Below are positions 1 through 10,890 of a DNA stretch of 64,000 bases, one piece after another; positions within the stretch are counted from its first letter, which is position 1; the number at the start of each line of letters is the position of its first letter. This stretch comes from Bettongia penicillata ogilbyi (lineage: Eukaryota > Chordata > Mammalia > Diprotodontia > Potoroidae). The notes below the pieces were generated by a model. The model was given only the letters and a program-made list of their open reading frames with translations, ran no database searches and had not been told where the DNA came from. The translations under genes and the position numbers were made by a program. The stretch spans positions 3,939,967 through 4,003,966 of the forward strand of contig JAJHZJ010000335.1 in NCBI GenBank assembly GCA_023548195.1, in the 5' to 3' direction.

Positions 1-985
1 TCAAGATTGCATGGCCAATCCTTTAGTCCCTTCCCCTAGGAAGAGGAAAGAAATGCAAAAGGCAACAAAGTCACAGCTACTCACATTCTGTGACATCAGT
101 GACTCACCTGCATGATTTCAATTATGAGGTGTCCTAACATTATAAAACACAGTAACACAACAGCTGAGATCAGATCAATTTCTCTGGAGTCTTCTTTGGC
201 TCCTTTGGGAGAGAACTTTGCCAAAGAAATAATGAGTTGAGGAAAGGTTGAATGACTGCTCCAATTATATATTTAGTGGCCTGAGTCTTCACCTATTTTT
301 AGTGTACACTGGTACGTGTCTCTGGAGAGGGTGGAGTTGGCTGACCAGTATTAGATCCTTTTCTCTCTTTCCTCTCTGGTGATGTAATCAGCTACACCAT
401 GTTACAGGTAGCTTGCTTTTGCTCCTGTTCTGTCATTTCAATCATGTCTGAGTCTTTGTGACCCCATTTGGGGTTTTCTTGGCAAAGACCCTGGAGTAGT
501 TTACCATGTCCTTCTCCAGCTCATTTTTACAGATGAGGAACTGAGACAAATTTAAGTGACTTGCCCAGGGTCACACAAGTAGAAAGTGTTTGAGATCATA
601 TTTGAATTCAGAAAAATTAGTCTTTCTGACTTCAGATCTGGCACACTTTCCATTGGCTGCCTTAGCTTGCTGTGAGCCTAGAGGAAATAAAATTGTATGT
701 AGGTCCAGGTGGTCCCTTTCTCTGCTACTTTATGGAATTTATATTAGGCAAAACATTAATATTATATTTATATTTCCCCCATTTAGGAAAATTCCTAATA
801 ATATTTTGCTCTCTGCCCTAATTTAAGTTTTGTTTATTCACAGATCATTCTTGATTTCTATATACAATCGAATCAAAATCAAGGTTCAGGAAACACTAAG
901 ATAAAAAAAGAATTCAAAATACATTTTAGTATAGGTTACAGTAGAGGGAAAGAATGAAGAAATAGTGAGTGGAGGCAGACCTTAC
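1..985. repeat. Segmental duplication copy A, distal part
   Basis: No gene is visible here. The stretch is collinear with 14620-15570 and, less closely, with 41790-43700; the phrase around 'catggccaatcctt' and the following 'ctcacctgcatgatttca' recur in all three. The olfactory receptor that would belong to this copy would lie upstream, outside the window. The block holds one minus-strand SINE and ends where an L1 5' end begins. The match was made by eye, so block edges are approximate. Confidence 0.75.
415..660 (-). repeat. MAR1-type tRNA-derived SINE
   Basis: Reading on the minus strand, a tRNA-like head is followed by the CORE-like phrase for 'cctcatctgtaaaatgagg' and the tail phrase 'ccccaaatggggtcac', a combination common in marsupial MAR1/CORE SINEs. 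Copies at the same relative position in the other duplication blocks (15045-15275 and 43130-43385) show that it predates the duplications. Family name is from recollection of the family, not a database search. Confidence 0.6.
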
Positions 986-999
986 AGAACTTTCTGTTA

Positions 1000-3050
1000 C
1001 CTCTGGGAGGCAAGATGGCAGAATAAAAGATAGGTTGCTCCCACCTGCTCTTGTTGACTTCTAAAACAAAAACAGAAAATATTGACCCAGGATCAATCCT
1101 AGAACATGCAAGCCAACACAAAGACAGGGTGCAACAGTCTTGGAGTTCTGAAAGCTTGCGGAATTGACAGGAAAGGTCACGCTCATTCTGATGGAAGGGG
1201 AGTAGGATAGCACAGGAAGCATCCCACCAAGCCAGTGGCAAGCCCCACCTCAGCAAACCAGGGGAAGTTCCTGTGTCTCAGGGTGGTGGGAGAGGCAAGC
1301 TCCAACACCAGTACTCCACCCATGCTCCCCAAATGGCTTGAGACAGGCAAGGGAACCAATAGAGTCCAACTTGGAAAACTACCACATGCATTGTCAGGTA
1401 TCCTCCAACAAAAACTCCAAGCCCTTCACCACAACTCCAGGAAGCACAACTCCAGGATACACAATTACAGGTGGGCAGGCAGCTACCAGGAGTCTAACAT
1501 TCCAGAGATTCACAGCAGCCCAGGTGAACAGGCATCTTCCAGGGGCCAGAACACTCACCCCTACCCTGAAAGCTTCAGTGTTGCTGACCCTAGCTCAGCA
1601 CCAGGAAAGGTACCATATCCCTAATTCCTCCAGATTCTAACACCAGAGGCCCTAGCACACAAAGCCATTGACCAGGTCCCTGGTCACAAGCACAAGAAGC
1701 TTGGGTCAGTGCCACTTCTGCTCCAATAGGAGAACTCAACTTGAAAAGCCAGGAAATAGGCAAATAATATCAGCAACAAACAAATAGACTATAATCATAG
1801 ATTCTTACAAAGGGGATAGGGAAGGTCAAATTGAAAAAAGTACACTGAAAACAATAACTCCTTAAAAATGAGAATTGGGCAAATGAAAAAGGAGGCAAAA
1901 AAAAAACTAAAGAAGAGAACTCCTTAAAAAGTAAAATGGAAAAAGAGGTACAAATTCTAATTGAAGAAAACAATTAATTAAAAAATTTGAGTTGGGCAAT
2001 TGGAAGCTAATGACTCTATGAGACAATCAGAATTTGTTAAAGTTAAAAAGGCAAAGTTAAAAAGAATGACAAAATCAAAGACAACATAAAATGCCTCATT
2101 AGTAAAAACAGCAGACCTGGAAAATAGACCCAGGAGAGCTAATTTTAAATTTCATGGTCTACCTTAAAGCCATGATAAAAAAAAGAACCTGGACAACATC
2201 TTCCAAGAAATCATTACAGGAAACTGCCTTGAGGTTCAAGAACCAGAGCGTAAAATCATCTTTGAAAGAATTCACCAATCACTTCCTGAAAGAGATCACA
2301 AGTGGAAAATTCCAAGGCATATATTACCCAGATTCCAAATTTTCCAAGTCAAAAAGAAGTGCTGCAAGCACCCAAAAAGGAACAATTCAAATACTTTGGA
2401 ACCACAGTCAGGATTACACAGGACCTTGCAACTTCTACATTAAAACATCAGAGGACTTGGAATATGATATTCCATAAGGCAAAGGAGGTTGGATTACAAC
2501 CAGGGATCAACTACCCAGCAAAATTGAGCAGAATCTTTCAGGGGAGAAGATAGACAGCCAATGAAAGAGAGAACTTCCAAACTTTCCTGATGAAAAGACC
2601 AGAACTCAACAGAAAATTTCATTTTCAATTATGAGACACATGAAGGACATAAAGAGGTAAAGAGGAAAGAAAAAAAACATGTTATTCAATAGGGATAAAC
2701 TGTTTACATCCCAACAAGGGAATGTCTTCAGAACTATATCATTACTACAACATTTAAAAGGTGTATATATAGACAGAGGGTGTGGGTATAAGTAGACTTT
2801 GATATGATGATTAAAAAATATATAATTAAGTAGCAGAAAGGGATTGCATTGGGAGAAGAGGAAAGTAGGAGGAGGAAAAGGGAAAATTACATCTAATACG
2901 GAGGCACAAAGAGCTATTACAGTATACAGAAAGAAGGGAGTGACATGAACATTGTTTGAACATTTGCTTTCATCAGATTTGGCTCAAAGATGGAGTAACA
3001 TAATCAGTTAGGTATAGAAATCTAACTTGCCCAAAGGAATTAGAAGGAGA
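1000..3050 (+). mobile_element. L1 5' UTR and ORF1 remnant (copy A)
   Basis: This is the copy A counterpart of 15578-18240. The 5' end carries the 'caagatggc' start motif at 1012-1020. A 5' UTR of about 0.8 kb follows, then a decayed ORF1. ORF1 remnants are recognisable as lysine/glutamate-rich coiled-coil text at about 1850-2100 and as the RNA-binding C-terminal part at 2154-2620, split over two frames. ORF2 is absent because the homology stops at about 3050, where a HAL1 begins. It is not coding today. Confidence 0.75.
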
Positions 3051-3802
3051 GGGGGAGGAGCCAAGATGGTGGAGTAGAAAGACTCATGTATGCTAGCTCC
3101 AAATCCACAGCTCAGAAATTTCCTGTGAAAAGAACTCCCCACAAATTCTGAATCAGTGCAAGGCACGCAGAAATACAGTGGAAGAAATTTCCCTTCCAGA
3201 GAGCCCTGGAAAGCCATCCCCAAGGGTCCGTCTTGCTCTGGACAGCAGAGCTCACCCCTGCCCAGCCCTGGCCGCATGGTCCCAGAAGAGCAGATCCGAG
3301 CAGGCTTCAGGGACGAAATCTCCAGTGGCTGCGAAGGGCCCTCCGCCCACAGGTGCTCTAGGTCAATGAGAGAGACTTTGTGGCTGGCCGGGGTGTCTCC
3401 GTGGCTCGGACCCCCTTGGGAGGGAGCAGCAGAGGCAGTGGCAGAGGCAGAGGCAGCGGTAGCAGCACAGGACTCCCCGAGCAGCAGGCAGGAGCTCAGG
3501 GCCATTACCAAAGGTTTCTGCATAAACTCCCTGAGGAAACTGAGCCTGGGAGATGGCCCTGACCCCACCCGCTCCATTATTGAAGGTCTCTGCATAAAGC
3601 CCCTGAGGGAACTGAGCCTGGGAGGTGGCCCTGCCCCCACCCCAGCACCAGAACTTAAGCTCACATTGAATAGCAGCCGCTCCCGCCACGGATAGCCCTG
3701 AGGCTGGGGAGCAGCATTTGAATCTCAGACTCCAAGCACTAGCTGGGCAGATCTAGGCGGGAGTGCAGAGGAATCCCAGAAGTCAAGTAACTGGCTGGGA
3801 GA

Positions 3803-4906
3803 ATGCCCAGAAAAAGGAAGCAAAATAAGACCATAGAGAGCTACTTTCTTGGGGAAGAGATGTTCCTTCCTCCCTTCATTTCTGATGAGGAAGTACAATG
3901 CTTGCCATCAGGGAAAGACGTAGATGTCAGGGCCTCTCTATCCCAGACATCCGAGGTGGATGTCCGGTGGGCTCAGGCCATGGAAGAGCTCAAAAAGGAT
4001 TTTGAAAATCAAGGTAGACAGGTGGAGGAAAAACTGGGAAGAGAACTGAGAGAGATGCAAGAAAAGCATGAAAAACAGGTCAATACCTTGCTAAAGGAGA
4101 CCCAAAAAAATGCTGAATAAAATAAAACCTGTAAAAATAGGCTCACTCAATTGGCAAAAGAAGTTCAAAAAGCCAATGAGGAGAAGAATGCTTTCAAAAG
4201 CAGAATTAGCCAAATGGAAAAAGAGGTTCAAAAGATCACTGAAGAGAATAGTTCTCTCAAAATTACAATGGAACAGATGGAGGCTAATGACTTTCTGAGA
4301 AACCAAGAAATCATTAAACAAAACCAAAAGAATGAAAAAATGGAAGAGAATGTGAAATATCTCATGGGTAAAACAACTGACCTGGAAAATAGATCCAGGA
4401 GAGACAATTTAAAAATTATGGGACTACCTGAAAGCCATGATCAAAAAAAGAGCCTAGACATCATCTTTCATAAAATTATCAAGGAAAACTGCCCTGAGAT
4501 TCTAAAACCAGAGGGCAAAATAAGTATTGAGGGAATCCATCGATCACCGCCTGAAAGAGATCCAAAAAGAGAAACTCCTAGGAACACTGTGACCAAATTC
4601 CAGAATTCCTAGGTCAAGGAGAAAATATTGCAAGCAACTAGAAAGAAACAATTCCAGTATTGTGAAAATACAATCAGGATAACACAAGATCTAGCAGCTT
4701 CTACATTAAGGGATCGAAGGGCATGGAGCAGGATATTCCAGAAGTCAAAGGAACTAGGACTAAAACCAAGAATCACCTACCCAGCAAAACTGAGTATAAT
4801 ACTTCAGGGGAAAATATGGTCTTTCAATGAAATCGAGGACTTTCAAGCATTCTTGATGAAAAGACCAGAGCTGAAAAGAAAATTTGATTTTCAAACACAA
4901 GAATGA
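3803..4906 (+). pseudogene. HAL1 ORF1 protein remnant
   Basis: A single reading frame of 367 codons is interrupted by only two nonsense codons, a TAA at 4118-4120 (GAA in the related copy at 42428) and a TAG at 4610-4612 (likely from CAG), with no frameshift. It would encode an L1 ORF1-like RNA-binding chaperone. The order is: a basic N-terminus with the motif NKTIESYF (residues about 8-15); a long heptad coiled coil (about 55-185) rich in Lys, Glu and Gln; the RRM entry motif NRSRRDN; and a C-terminal domain ending near 4906. Human L1 ORF1p trimerises through the equivalent coiled coil. The start ATG at 3803 is supported by the same start in the other HAL1 copies. Confidence 0.75.
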
Positions 4907-5037
4907 GAAGAAGCATGAAAAAGTAAACAGCAAAGAGAAGTCATAAGGGACTTACTAAAGGTGAACTGTTTACATTCCTACATGGAAAGACAATATTTGT
5001 AATTCTTAAACTTTTCAGTATCTGGGTAGTTAGTAGG

Positions 5038-5075
5038 AACACACACACATACGTACATGCGTGCGTGCACACACC
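5038..5075. repeat. Short CA/TGCG microsatellite
   Basis: A short run of alternating purine-pyrimidine (ACAC then GTGCG) inside the HAL1 3' UTR. It is absent from the other HAL1 copies at the same place and so is probably a local expansion. Confidence 0.6.
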
Positions 5076-6990
5076 TATAGAGACAGAGAGCACAGAGTGA
5101 ATTGAATAGAATGGGACCATAAAAAATTAAGGTAAACGGTGAGAGAGAAACATAGTGGGAGAAGAGAGGGTGAAATGAAATGGGGTAAATGATGTCTCAT
5201 TCAGAAGGCAAGGAGGAGACTTTTTAGTGGAGGGAAAACGAAGAGAGATGAGAAAAAAACATGAAGTTTACTCTCATCACGTTTGACTAAAGGAAGGAAT
5301 AAAATGCGCATTCATTTTGGTATGAAAACGTATCTTACAATACAGGAAAGTGGGGGAGAAGGAGATAAGCAGGGTGGCGGGGAGGATGGAAGGGAGGGCA
5401 ATGGGAGGAGGGAACAATCTGAAGTCAACACTCTTGGGGAGGGACAGGATCAAAAGACAGAATAGAAACAATGGGGGGCAGGATAGGATGAAGGGAAATA
5501 CAGTTAGTCTTACACAACACGACTATTATGGAAGTCATTTGCAAAACTACACAGATAGGGCCTATATTGAATTGCCTGCCTTCCCAAAGGGAATGGGTGG
5601 GGAAGGAGGGATGGGGAGAAGTTGGAACTCAAAGTTTTAGGAACATCTGTTTAGTATTGTTCTTGCTCCTAGGAAATAAGAAGTACAGTTAAAGGGGAAT
5701 GAAAGTCATCTGGCCCTACAGGACAAAAGAGAAGATGGGGACAAGAGAAGGGAGGGATGATAGAAGAGAGGGCAGATTGGTGGTAGGGGAAATTAGAATG
5801 CTCGGTGTATTGGGGTGGAGGGAGGGGACAAATGGGGAGAAAATTCGGAACCCAAAATTTTGTGAAAATGAATGTAAACAGTTAAATAAATTAATTTAAT
5901 TTAAAAAAATTTTAAAAAAAGAAATAAAACTCTTGTGTAACAAAAATGAGCAGTCAAACAAAAGAAATCAACATATTGATTTTTATTTAGGGGCAAGGTT
6001 TTATGGGTAGTGATACATATGAAGAAAGTAAGAACATCAGTAAAATATTTTACACACAAAATGAATACTGAAAAATGCAAAAATACAGCGACCCTGTTAC
6101 TGTCTTGTTAAATCATACATATTTGTGTGTGTTTGATATCTGGTATGAAATTTTTAAATACATACCTTAAAGAATAATTCTATATAATGAAATTTTGCAT
6201 TTTCTTATAGAAGCTTCCTTTTCTTTTAATATTGAAATATATGTTTGCTGGTAATTATAGTTCACAATAAAAATGAAAATTTTGGAAAAGATTGACAAAA
6301 GAAATTCAGACATCACTAAAAAATCAGTTTTTTAGAGAGAAGGTGGGGACTTCTGGGTGACTCTTGAACTACATCATGATAGAGATCCTGCATTTACTCT
6401 AAATGTAATAGCAACCAAGAATAGGAGGTAATTGGCCTCTTTCTAAAACATTATATGAAATTCAGAGAGTGATGGGTGAAGGGAGACACTTATTGCAGCA
6501 CTATGAAGGGAGGAGAGGATCCTGATTCCTCCAGTCTTTGTGATACCTTGAATTCCTGCATTTATTTTTATATCTTCAATTTACTTTTCTATAAACATGT
6601 ATGAACCAAGCGAATTTTGGTTTGTGTCCTAGCTTCCAGGTTGCTTTCTGGCACACGGTAGACTATACAAATATTTCTTTGTTCAATGATTGACAGGGCA
6701 AACTTATATTTAGAGATGGAAAAGATCATCTTGCCCAATATCACTATCTTATAGGTGATAAAAATCAAACTCAGAAAGTTTACATGGATGACTCTGGGTT
6801 GTACAAGTAGTCCTGGCTTTTGTCAGGACTAAAAAGAGAAGGCTTCAACTCAAATGCCAAACTCTGTTACAATATCCAGTTTCACACATGTTGCTTATAA
6901 AGACACAAATGAATTCCTTGCATGAATTTATTTCTGCTTCTTATGTAGCTACTCCAGGATAAAATTCAAAATAATCATTATCACAATTCA

Positions 6991-6992
<2 letters not shown>

Positions 6993-7063
<71 letters not shown>
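6993..7063. repeat. (TA)n microsatellite touching the OR4B1 stop
   Basis: About 70 bp of nearly pure TA lies two bases 3' of the OR4B1 stop codon (7066-7068, read on the minus strand), so it would be the first part of the 3' UTR. The duplicate copy has only a few TA units at the same place (about 28079-28086), so the expansion is specific to copy B. Confidence 0.9.
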
Positions 7064-7065
7064 TT

Positions 7066-7995
7066 TCATTCCCCTCTCAAGTTCCCTTTCTTCCTCCAGA
7101 GCCTCTTCATGGCATTCTTGACTTCTGCATTTCTCAAGGTATAAATAATGGGGTTCAACATTGGAGTAATCACCGTGTAGAACACAGCCACAAGTTTGTC
7201 TTCAGTGAAGGTGGAAGAGGGCCGCAAGTAAAGAAAGGTGGCAGGACCAAAGAATAAGAGGACAACAGTGATGTGGGAGGCGCAAGTGGAGAGGGCCTTG
7301 CGTCTCCCCTCTGCGGACTGGTTTCTCAAGTGAACCAAGATGACAACATAAGAAGAAATCAAGAAGAGAAGGGAAATCACAGAGAATAATCCACTGTTGG
7401 CTAACACAATAATCCCCATCACGAAAGTATCAGTACATGCAAGTTTGAACAAGGGATGGAGGTCACAGAAATAATGGTCAATCACACTGGGACCACAGAA
7501 GGGCAATTGGACAACGATGAGAATCTGAATCACAGAGTGGAACATGCCCCCTAGCCAGGTGCTGCACACCAGCACATGACATATGGGACGACTCATGATG
7601 TTCACGTAGTGCAGGGGTTTACAGATGGCTACATACCGGTCATAGGCCATCACTGTGAGCAAGAAGGTCTCAGTAACACCAAAGAAGTGGAAGAAAAAGA
7701 TCTGGGTAATGCAGCCATCCAAAGAAATAGTTTTATTCTCAGCCAATAAACCAGAAATGAATTTAGGAACAACAGTAGATGAGTAACAGATCTCTACTAA
7801 GGACAGATGGTTAAGGAAGAAGTACATGGGAGAACTCAGGCTCTTGCTAGTGTTGATAGTTAAGATGATGAGGCCATTGCCCAACATTGTGGCCAGGTAC
7901 ATGGGAAGAAACACCGCGAAAGAAACTCTCTGTGCTTCTCGATCCTGGAAGAGCCCTGTGAATATCAACTGGGTCACATTGTTTGTAACAGCCAT
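7066..7995 (-). CDS. OR4B1: Olfactory receptor, OR4B1 ortholog
   Basis: Intact single-exon odorant receptor of 309 residues, a seven-transmembrane Golf-coupled receptor of the olfactory neuron cilium. Visible in order: an N-glycosylation site NVT (residues 6-8), GN in TM1 (39-40), PMYFFL (56-61), Cys95 for the TM3-ECL2 disulphide, [10 protein letters not shown] (116-125), three ECL2 cysteines (167, 177, 187), SY in TM5 (215-216), KALSTCASH in TM6 (233-241), and PMLNPIIY in TM7 (278-285). The text around ICYSSTVVPKFI and FRDREAQ-type N-terminus, the [21 protein letters not shown] end and the length match human OR4B1. I chose ATG 7995 (MAVTNN) because it gives exactly 309 residues; an in-frame ATG three codons upstream (8004) is possible. 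A noncoding 5' exon and promoter are expected upstream (above 8000) but cannot be placed. Ligand unknown. Confidence 0.93.
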   Translation of the reverse strand: MAVTNNVTQLIFTGLFQDREAQRVSFAVFLPMYLATMLGNGLIILTINTSKSLSSPMYFFLNHLSLVEICYSSTVVPKFISGLLAENKTISLDGCITQIFFFHFFGVTETFLLTVMAYDRYVAICKPLHYVNIMSRPICHVLVCSTWLGGMFHSVIQILIVVQLPFCGPSVIDHYFCDLHPLFKLACTDTFVMGIIVLANSGLFSVISLLFLISSYVVILVHLRNQSAEGRRKALSTCASHITVVLLFFGPATFLYLRPSSTFTEDKLVAVFYTVITPMLNPIIYTLRNAEVKNAMKRLWRKKGNLRGE

Positions 7996-8108
7996 GGAAC
8001 CCAATTATGTCATATCAGCTCTAAAGAAATTCAATAGACCTGAAATAAGACAAAAGAAGAAAAGGCTACTGTAATTATTTAGATGGTTTCCTGCAACAAG
8101 AACAACAA

Positions 8109-8154
8109 ATGGATGGATGGATTGATGAATGATTGAATGGATGGATGGATGGAT
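8109..8154. repeat. (GGAT)n microsatellite
   Basis: Imperfect GGAT/GAAT tetranucleotide run about 100 bp upstream of the OR4B1 start. The copy C counterpart (29118-29180) is longer and nearly pure, so repeat length differs between the two OR copies. It is followed at about 8155-8280 by an interspersed repeat of the 'cttactaggtgc' type. Confidence 0.85.
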
Positions 8155-8419
8155 CAAATGGTACTTACTGAACACTTACTAGGTGCAAGATTGTGGTAAG
8201 TTCTAATATTAGACTAGAATAAAAATACAGTCCCTGCTTTCAAGGAAGATAGGGGAAGATAACATAGAGCAATCACTTAAAAAATTGAATATAAATCAGG
8301 AAATAATAAAAAAGAGAAATACAAGCGTTTAATATGTTAAAAGAAACCATGGTGAGGACAAAAGAAATAAAGAGAACACTGAGAATGAAAATCATGTCAA
8401 TAAAAACATAATAATAGTT

Positions 8420-8720
8420 ACTATTAAAAGTGACTATGCAGAACTTTAAGGTTTGCAAAACACATTGCATGCATTACCTTCTTTGATCCTCAAAACAACC
8501 TAATGAGTTCTTGCAAGTAACTCATTATGAATGACTATAAGTATTAATATTTCTATTTTATATCTCAGCTGATCATGAAACATTTATTAAGTGCTTTCTC
8601 ATGCCAAGAACCCTAGTTATTTGAATCCAAAAAAATGAGATCAATGAGTAAACTGAAATTTAGAGTAGTCACACAGCTGGTGAGTTCTGAAGGTTGACCT
8701 TGAACTGTCGGTGTTCTTTC
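8420..8720 (-). repeat. MIR-like old SINE
   Basis: The phrases 'gatcctcaaaacaac', a degraded 'aaactgaaatttagag' and 'gacttgaactg'-type segments in order resemble a MIR/CORE SINE on the minus strand. The same element occurs at about 30930-31260 in copy C, so it predates the duplication. It is diverged and edges are approximate. Confidence 0.5.
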
Positions 8721-8944
8721 CATCACATCACACTGAACAAATATATGAACAATATATCCTCAAATATATATCCTCAAACAAATATATCACTCAATGATAT
8801 GGCAACTAAAATTGAAAAGTTACCTGAATTGCAAAAACATTGAAAGAGAAAGTGATCATTGGTGTGATGTTTCAATAATCTACTAAAGAAAGGTGATATG
8901 CCCAACAGAAAGACAAATCAGAGGTTAGAGATGTGAAGAGCATA

Positions 8945-9190
8945 TTAGAAAGACTTGCTGCTGTTCTGTCATTTCAGGCATGTCTCACTCTTCATGACCC
9001 CATTTGGGGTTTTCTCCACAAAGATGCTGGAGGGTTTTGCCATTTCCTTCTCCAGATCATTTTACACATGAGTAAACTGAGGCAAATAGGACAGCGTGAT
9101 TTGTCCAGGATCCCATAGTCTCTGAGACCATATTTGAATTCAGATCTTCCCAACTCCAGGCTTGGTGCTCTAACCACTGCACCATAGAAG
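8945..9190 (-). repeat. MAR1-type SINE
   Basis: The phrase 'gaccccatttggggtttt' and the following 'catgagtaaactgaggcaa' mark a minus-strand MAR1-like SINE; the tRNA-like head is at about 9120-9190 ('ctctaaccactgcacca'). The counterpart in copy C is at 31440-31665. Confidence 0.6.
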
Positions 9191-9204
9191 AAGGACTAAA
9201 TGTA

Positions 9205-9390
9205 TCATAGAATCATAACTCCAGTGCTGGAAGGGACCACAGAGATCATCCAATACAACTCTCTCATTTTATTATTGAGTAAACTAAGACCCAAGGAGAC
9301 TGTGGTAAGTGACTTACCTAATGTCACACAGGTGGTAAGCATCTCAGGTAGGGTTCAAACTCGGCTTCTCTGATTCTAGAGACAGTTCTT
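9205..9390. repeat. MIR/Ther1-like SINE fragment
   Basis: Begins 'atcatagaatcataactcc', passes through 'ctggaagggaccacagagatcat' in part and ends in a 'gtcacacaggtggtaag' phrase. This is a common mammalian CORE-SINE arrangement. The counterpart in copy C is at 31675-31860. Confidence 0.5.
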
Positions 9391-9488
9391 CCTTGGGCAC
9401 AAAGAAGAGTATCAGGAAACTTAGTTTCTACTCAAAAAACACATGAAACATTTACCAAAACTGATCATATCTTAGGTCACATAAAGAA

Positions 9489-9526
9489 TTGAAAGAAAGA
9501 AAGAAAGAAAGAAAAGAAAGAAAGAA

Positions 9527-9586
<60 letters not shown>

Positions 9587-9587
9587 G

Positions 9588-9618
<31 letters not shown>

Positions 9619-9769
9619 GAAGAAAGAAAGAAAAGAAGAAGAAAGAGAAGAAAGAAAGAAAGAGAGAAAGGGAAAGAAAGAAAAGAGAAGAAAGAAAAGA
9701 GAAGAAGAGAAAAGAAAGAGAGAGAGAAAGAAAGAAAAGAGGGAGAAAGAAAGAAAGAGAGAGAAGGAA

Positions 9770-9831
<62 letters not shown>
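9489..9831. repeat. GAAA/GAGA microsatellite, 340 bp
   Basis: A purine-only tract of GAAA units grades into GAGA and ends in pure (GA)n. It gives long artefactual open frames on both strands (Lys/Arg/Glu-rich on plus; Phe/Leu/Ser-rich on minus) that are not genes. The homologous site in copy C (about 31955) has no such tract, so the expansion happened in copy B after duplication or was lost from C. Confidence 0.95.
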
Positions 9832-9832
<1 letters not shown>

Positions 9833-10086
9833 GAAAAGCAAAACTTGGAATACAACTGTTATTGACCATAATTCAAATTTTTAAAAGTAACCGGAATGTG
9901 AATTGTGACCAGAAGGCAGAAGCCTATATGGAGAATATTGAGAAAGTTTTGATTTATTTCTAATTTTCTAATACTGTTATCCCCAAAATTCTGATATAAA
10001 TTCCACTTGACCATAAAGAAAACTTTGTTGATATGTTGTGGTTTTTATTTCCTTATATTGTATTTAATATTTTTTGTTGATCCCAT

Positions 10087-10089
<3 letters not shown>

Positions 10090-10165
<76 letters not shown>
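10090..10165. repeat. (CT)n microsatellite
   Basis: A 76-bp CT run with one interruption. The same site in copy C (32222-32655) has grown to more than 400 bp of mixed CT and CTGT units. Confidence 0.9.
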
Positions 10166-10168
<3 letters not shown>

Positions 10169-10629
10169 CTTTTTCTGATTTGTGAATCAGAACCACATGG
10201 ACTTACAAGTCAATCCTACTGAGAATTTGAAAAACAAACTGTTCAAACCTAGAGAAGGAAGTTACTTGACCTGAAAAACTAACATCATGAAATTAAGTAG
10301 GGGTGTCCTAGCAAATATCTAACTGGTTTTCGAAAATGTCTCATGCACTTTCAAGCTTAATCTGTAATTTTAACTTTTTTCTTAATCATTTTCTTAAATA
10401 TAAATATTCAACACAACAATAAATCAATTTTGTAACATTTTGCTGTGTTCACTGATTTCTGAGGTAGAAATACTGACACTGAAAATGTAATAATGGTTTC
10501 TTCAGAGAGTGAGAGCTGGCCCCAGTGCCCACCAGCAATAGAGTAAAAACCTTTATTTCTGCTTAACAAAGGATCCAAAGATATGAATGGGCTGTTTTGA
10601 ACTACAAGCAAAACTGATCATTCATTACC

Positions 10630-10890
10630 AAAAAAAAAAATCTTCCAATTCTCTAATGATCAGAAAAATGCTAGTGAAAACCACCTGGAAATTCTCCCTT
10701 GACATTCATCAAATTGCCAAAGGTAATATAAATAATCAAATTAAATGCTGATTTGGTTGTAATTTAAAAAGAAATCAACCACATTGTTCCACCATTGGCA
10801 GAGCTGTGAACTGGTTCAAACCGTTTGGAAAATAACATGACATTATGCCAGAATAAAAGCTACAAATTCAAGTTAGCTATGTAGAAAAGG
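10630..10890 (+). mobile_element. Old L1 3' ORF2 fragment
   Basis: The order 'tctaatgatcagaaaaatg', 'catcaaattgcc', 'cattgttccaccattggcagagctgtgaa' and 'acatgacattatgcc' is that of the L1 ORF2 end. It is diverged and also present at 33110-33370 in copy C. Confidence 0.55.

Larger units (their letters stand above)
3051..5922 (+). mobile_element. HAL1-like (ORF1-only) LINE, copy at A/B boundary
   Basis: The element starts with 'gggggaggagccaagatgg' (3051-3069), the same 5' end as mammalian L1. It has a CpG-containing, GC-richer 5' UTR of about 750 bp, one ORF (3803-4906), then about 1 kb of purine-rich 3' UTR and an A-rich end (about 5900-5922). There is no endonuclease or reverse transcriptase ORF between ORF1 and the 3' UTR. 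That is the defining layout of HAL1 elements, which depend on L1 for mobilisation. No clear target-site duplication is visible. The 3' end meets the first base of duplication copy B, so the insertion seems tied to a rearrangement. Confidence 0.75.

Noticed and set aside
3008..3695. Open frames of 218 codons (minus) and 179 codons (plus) overlapping each other
   Set aside because: They lie in the GC-rich HAL1 5' UTR, where stops are rare by composition. The frames are not kept in the other HAL1 copies, apart from the short frame listed as a weak finding.
9452..9884. Long open frames on both strands through the GAAA/GAGA tract
   Set aside because: Pure microsatellite; the frames are low-complexity in every phase and have no counterpart in the duplicate copy.
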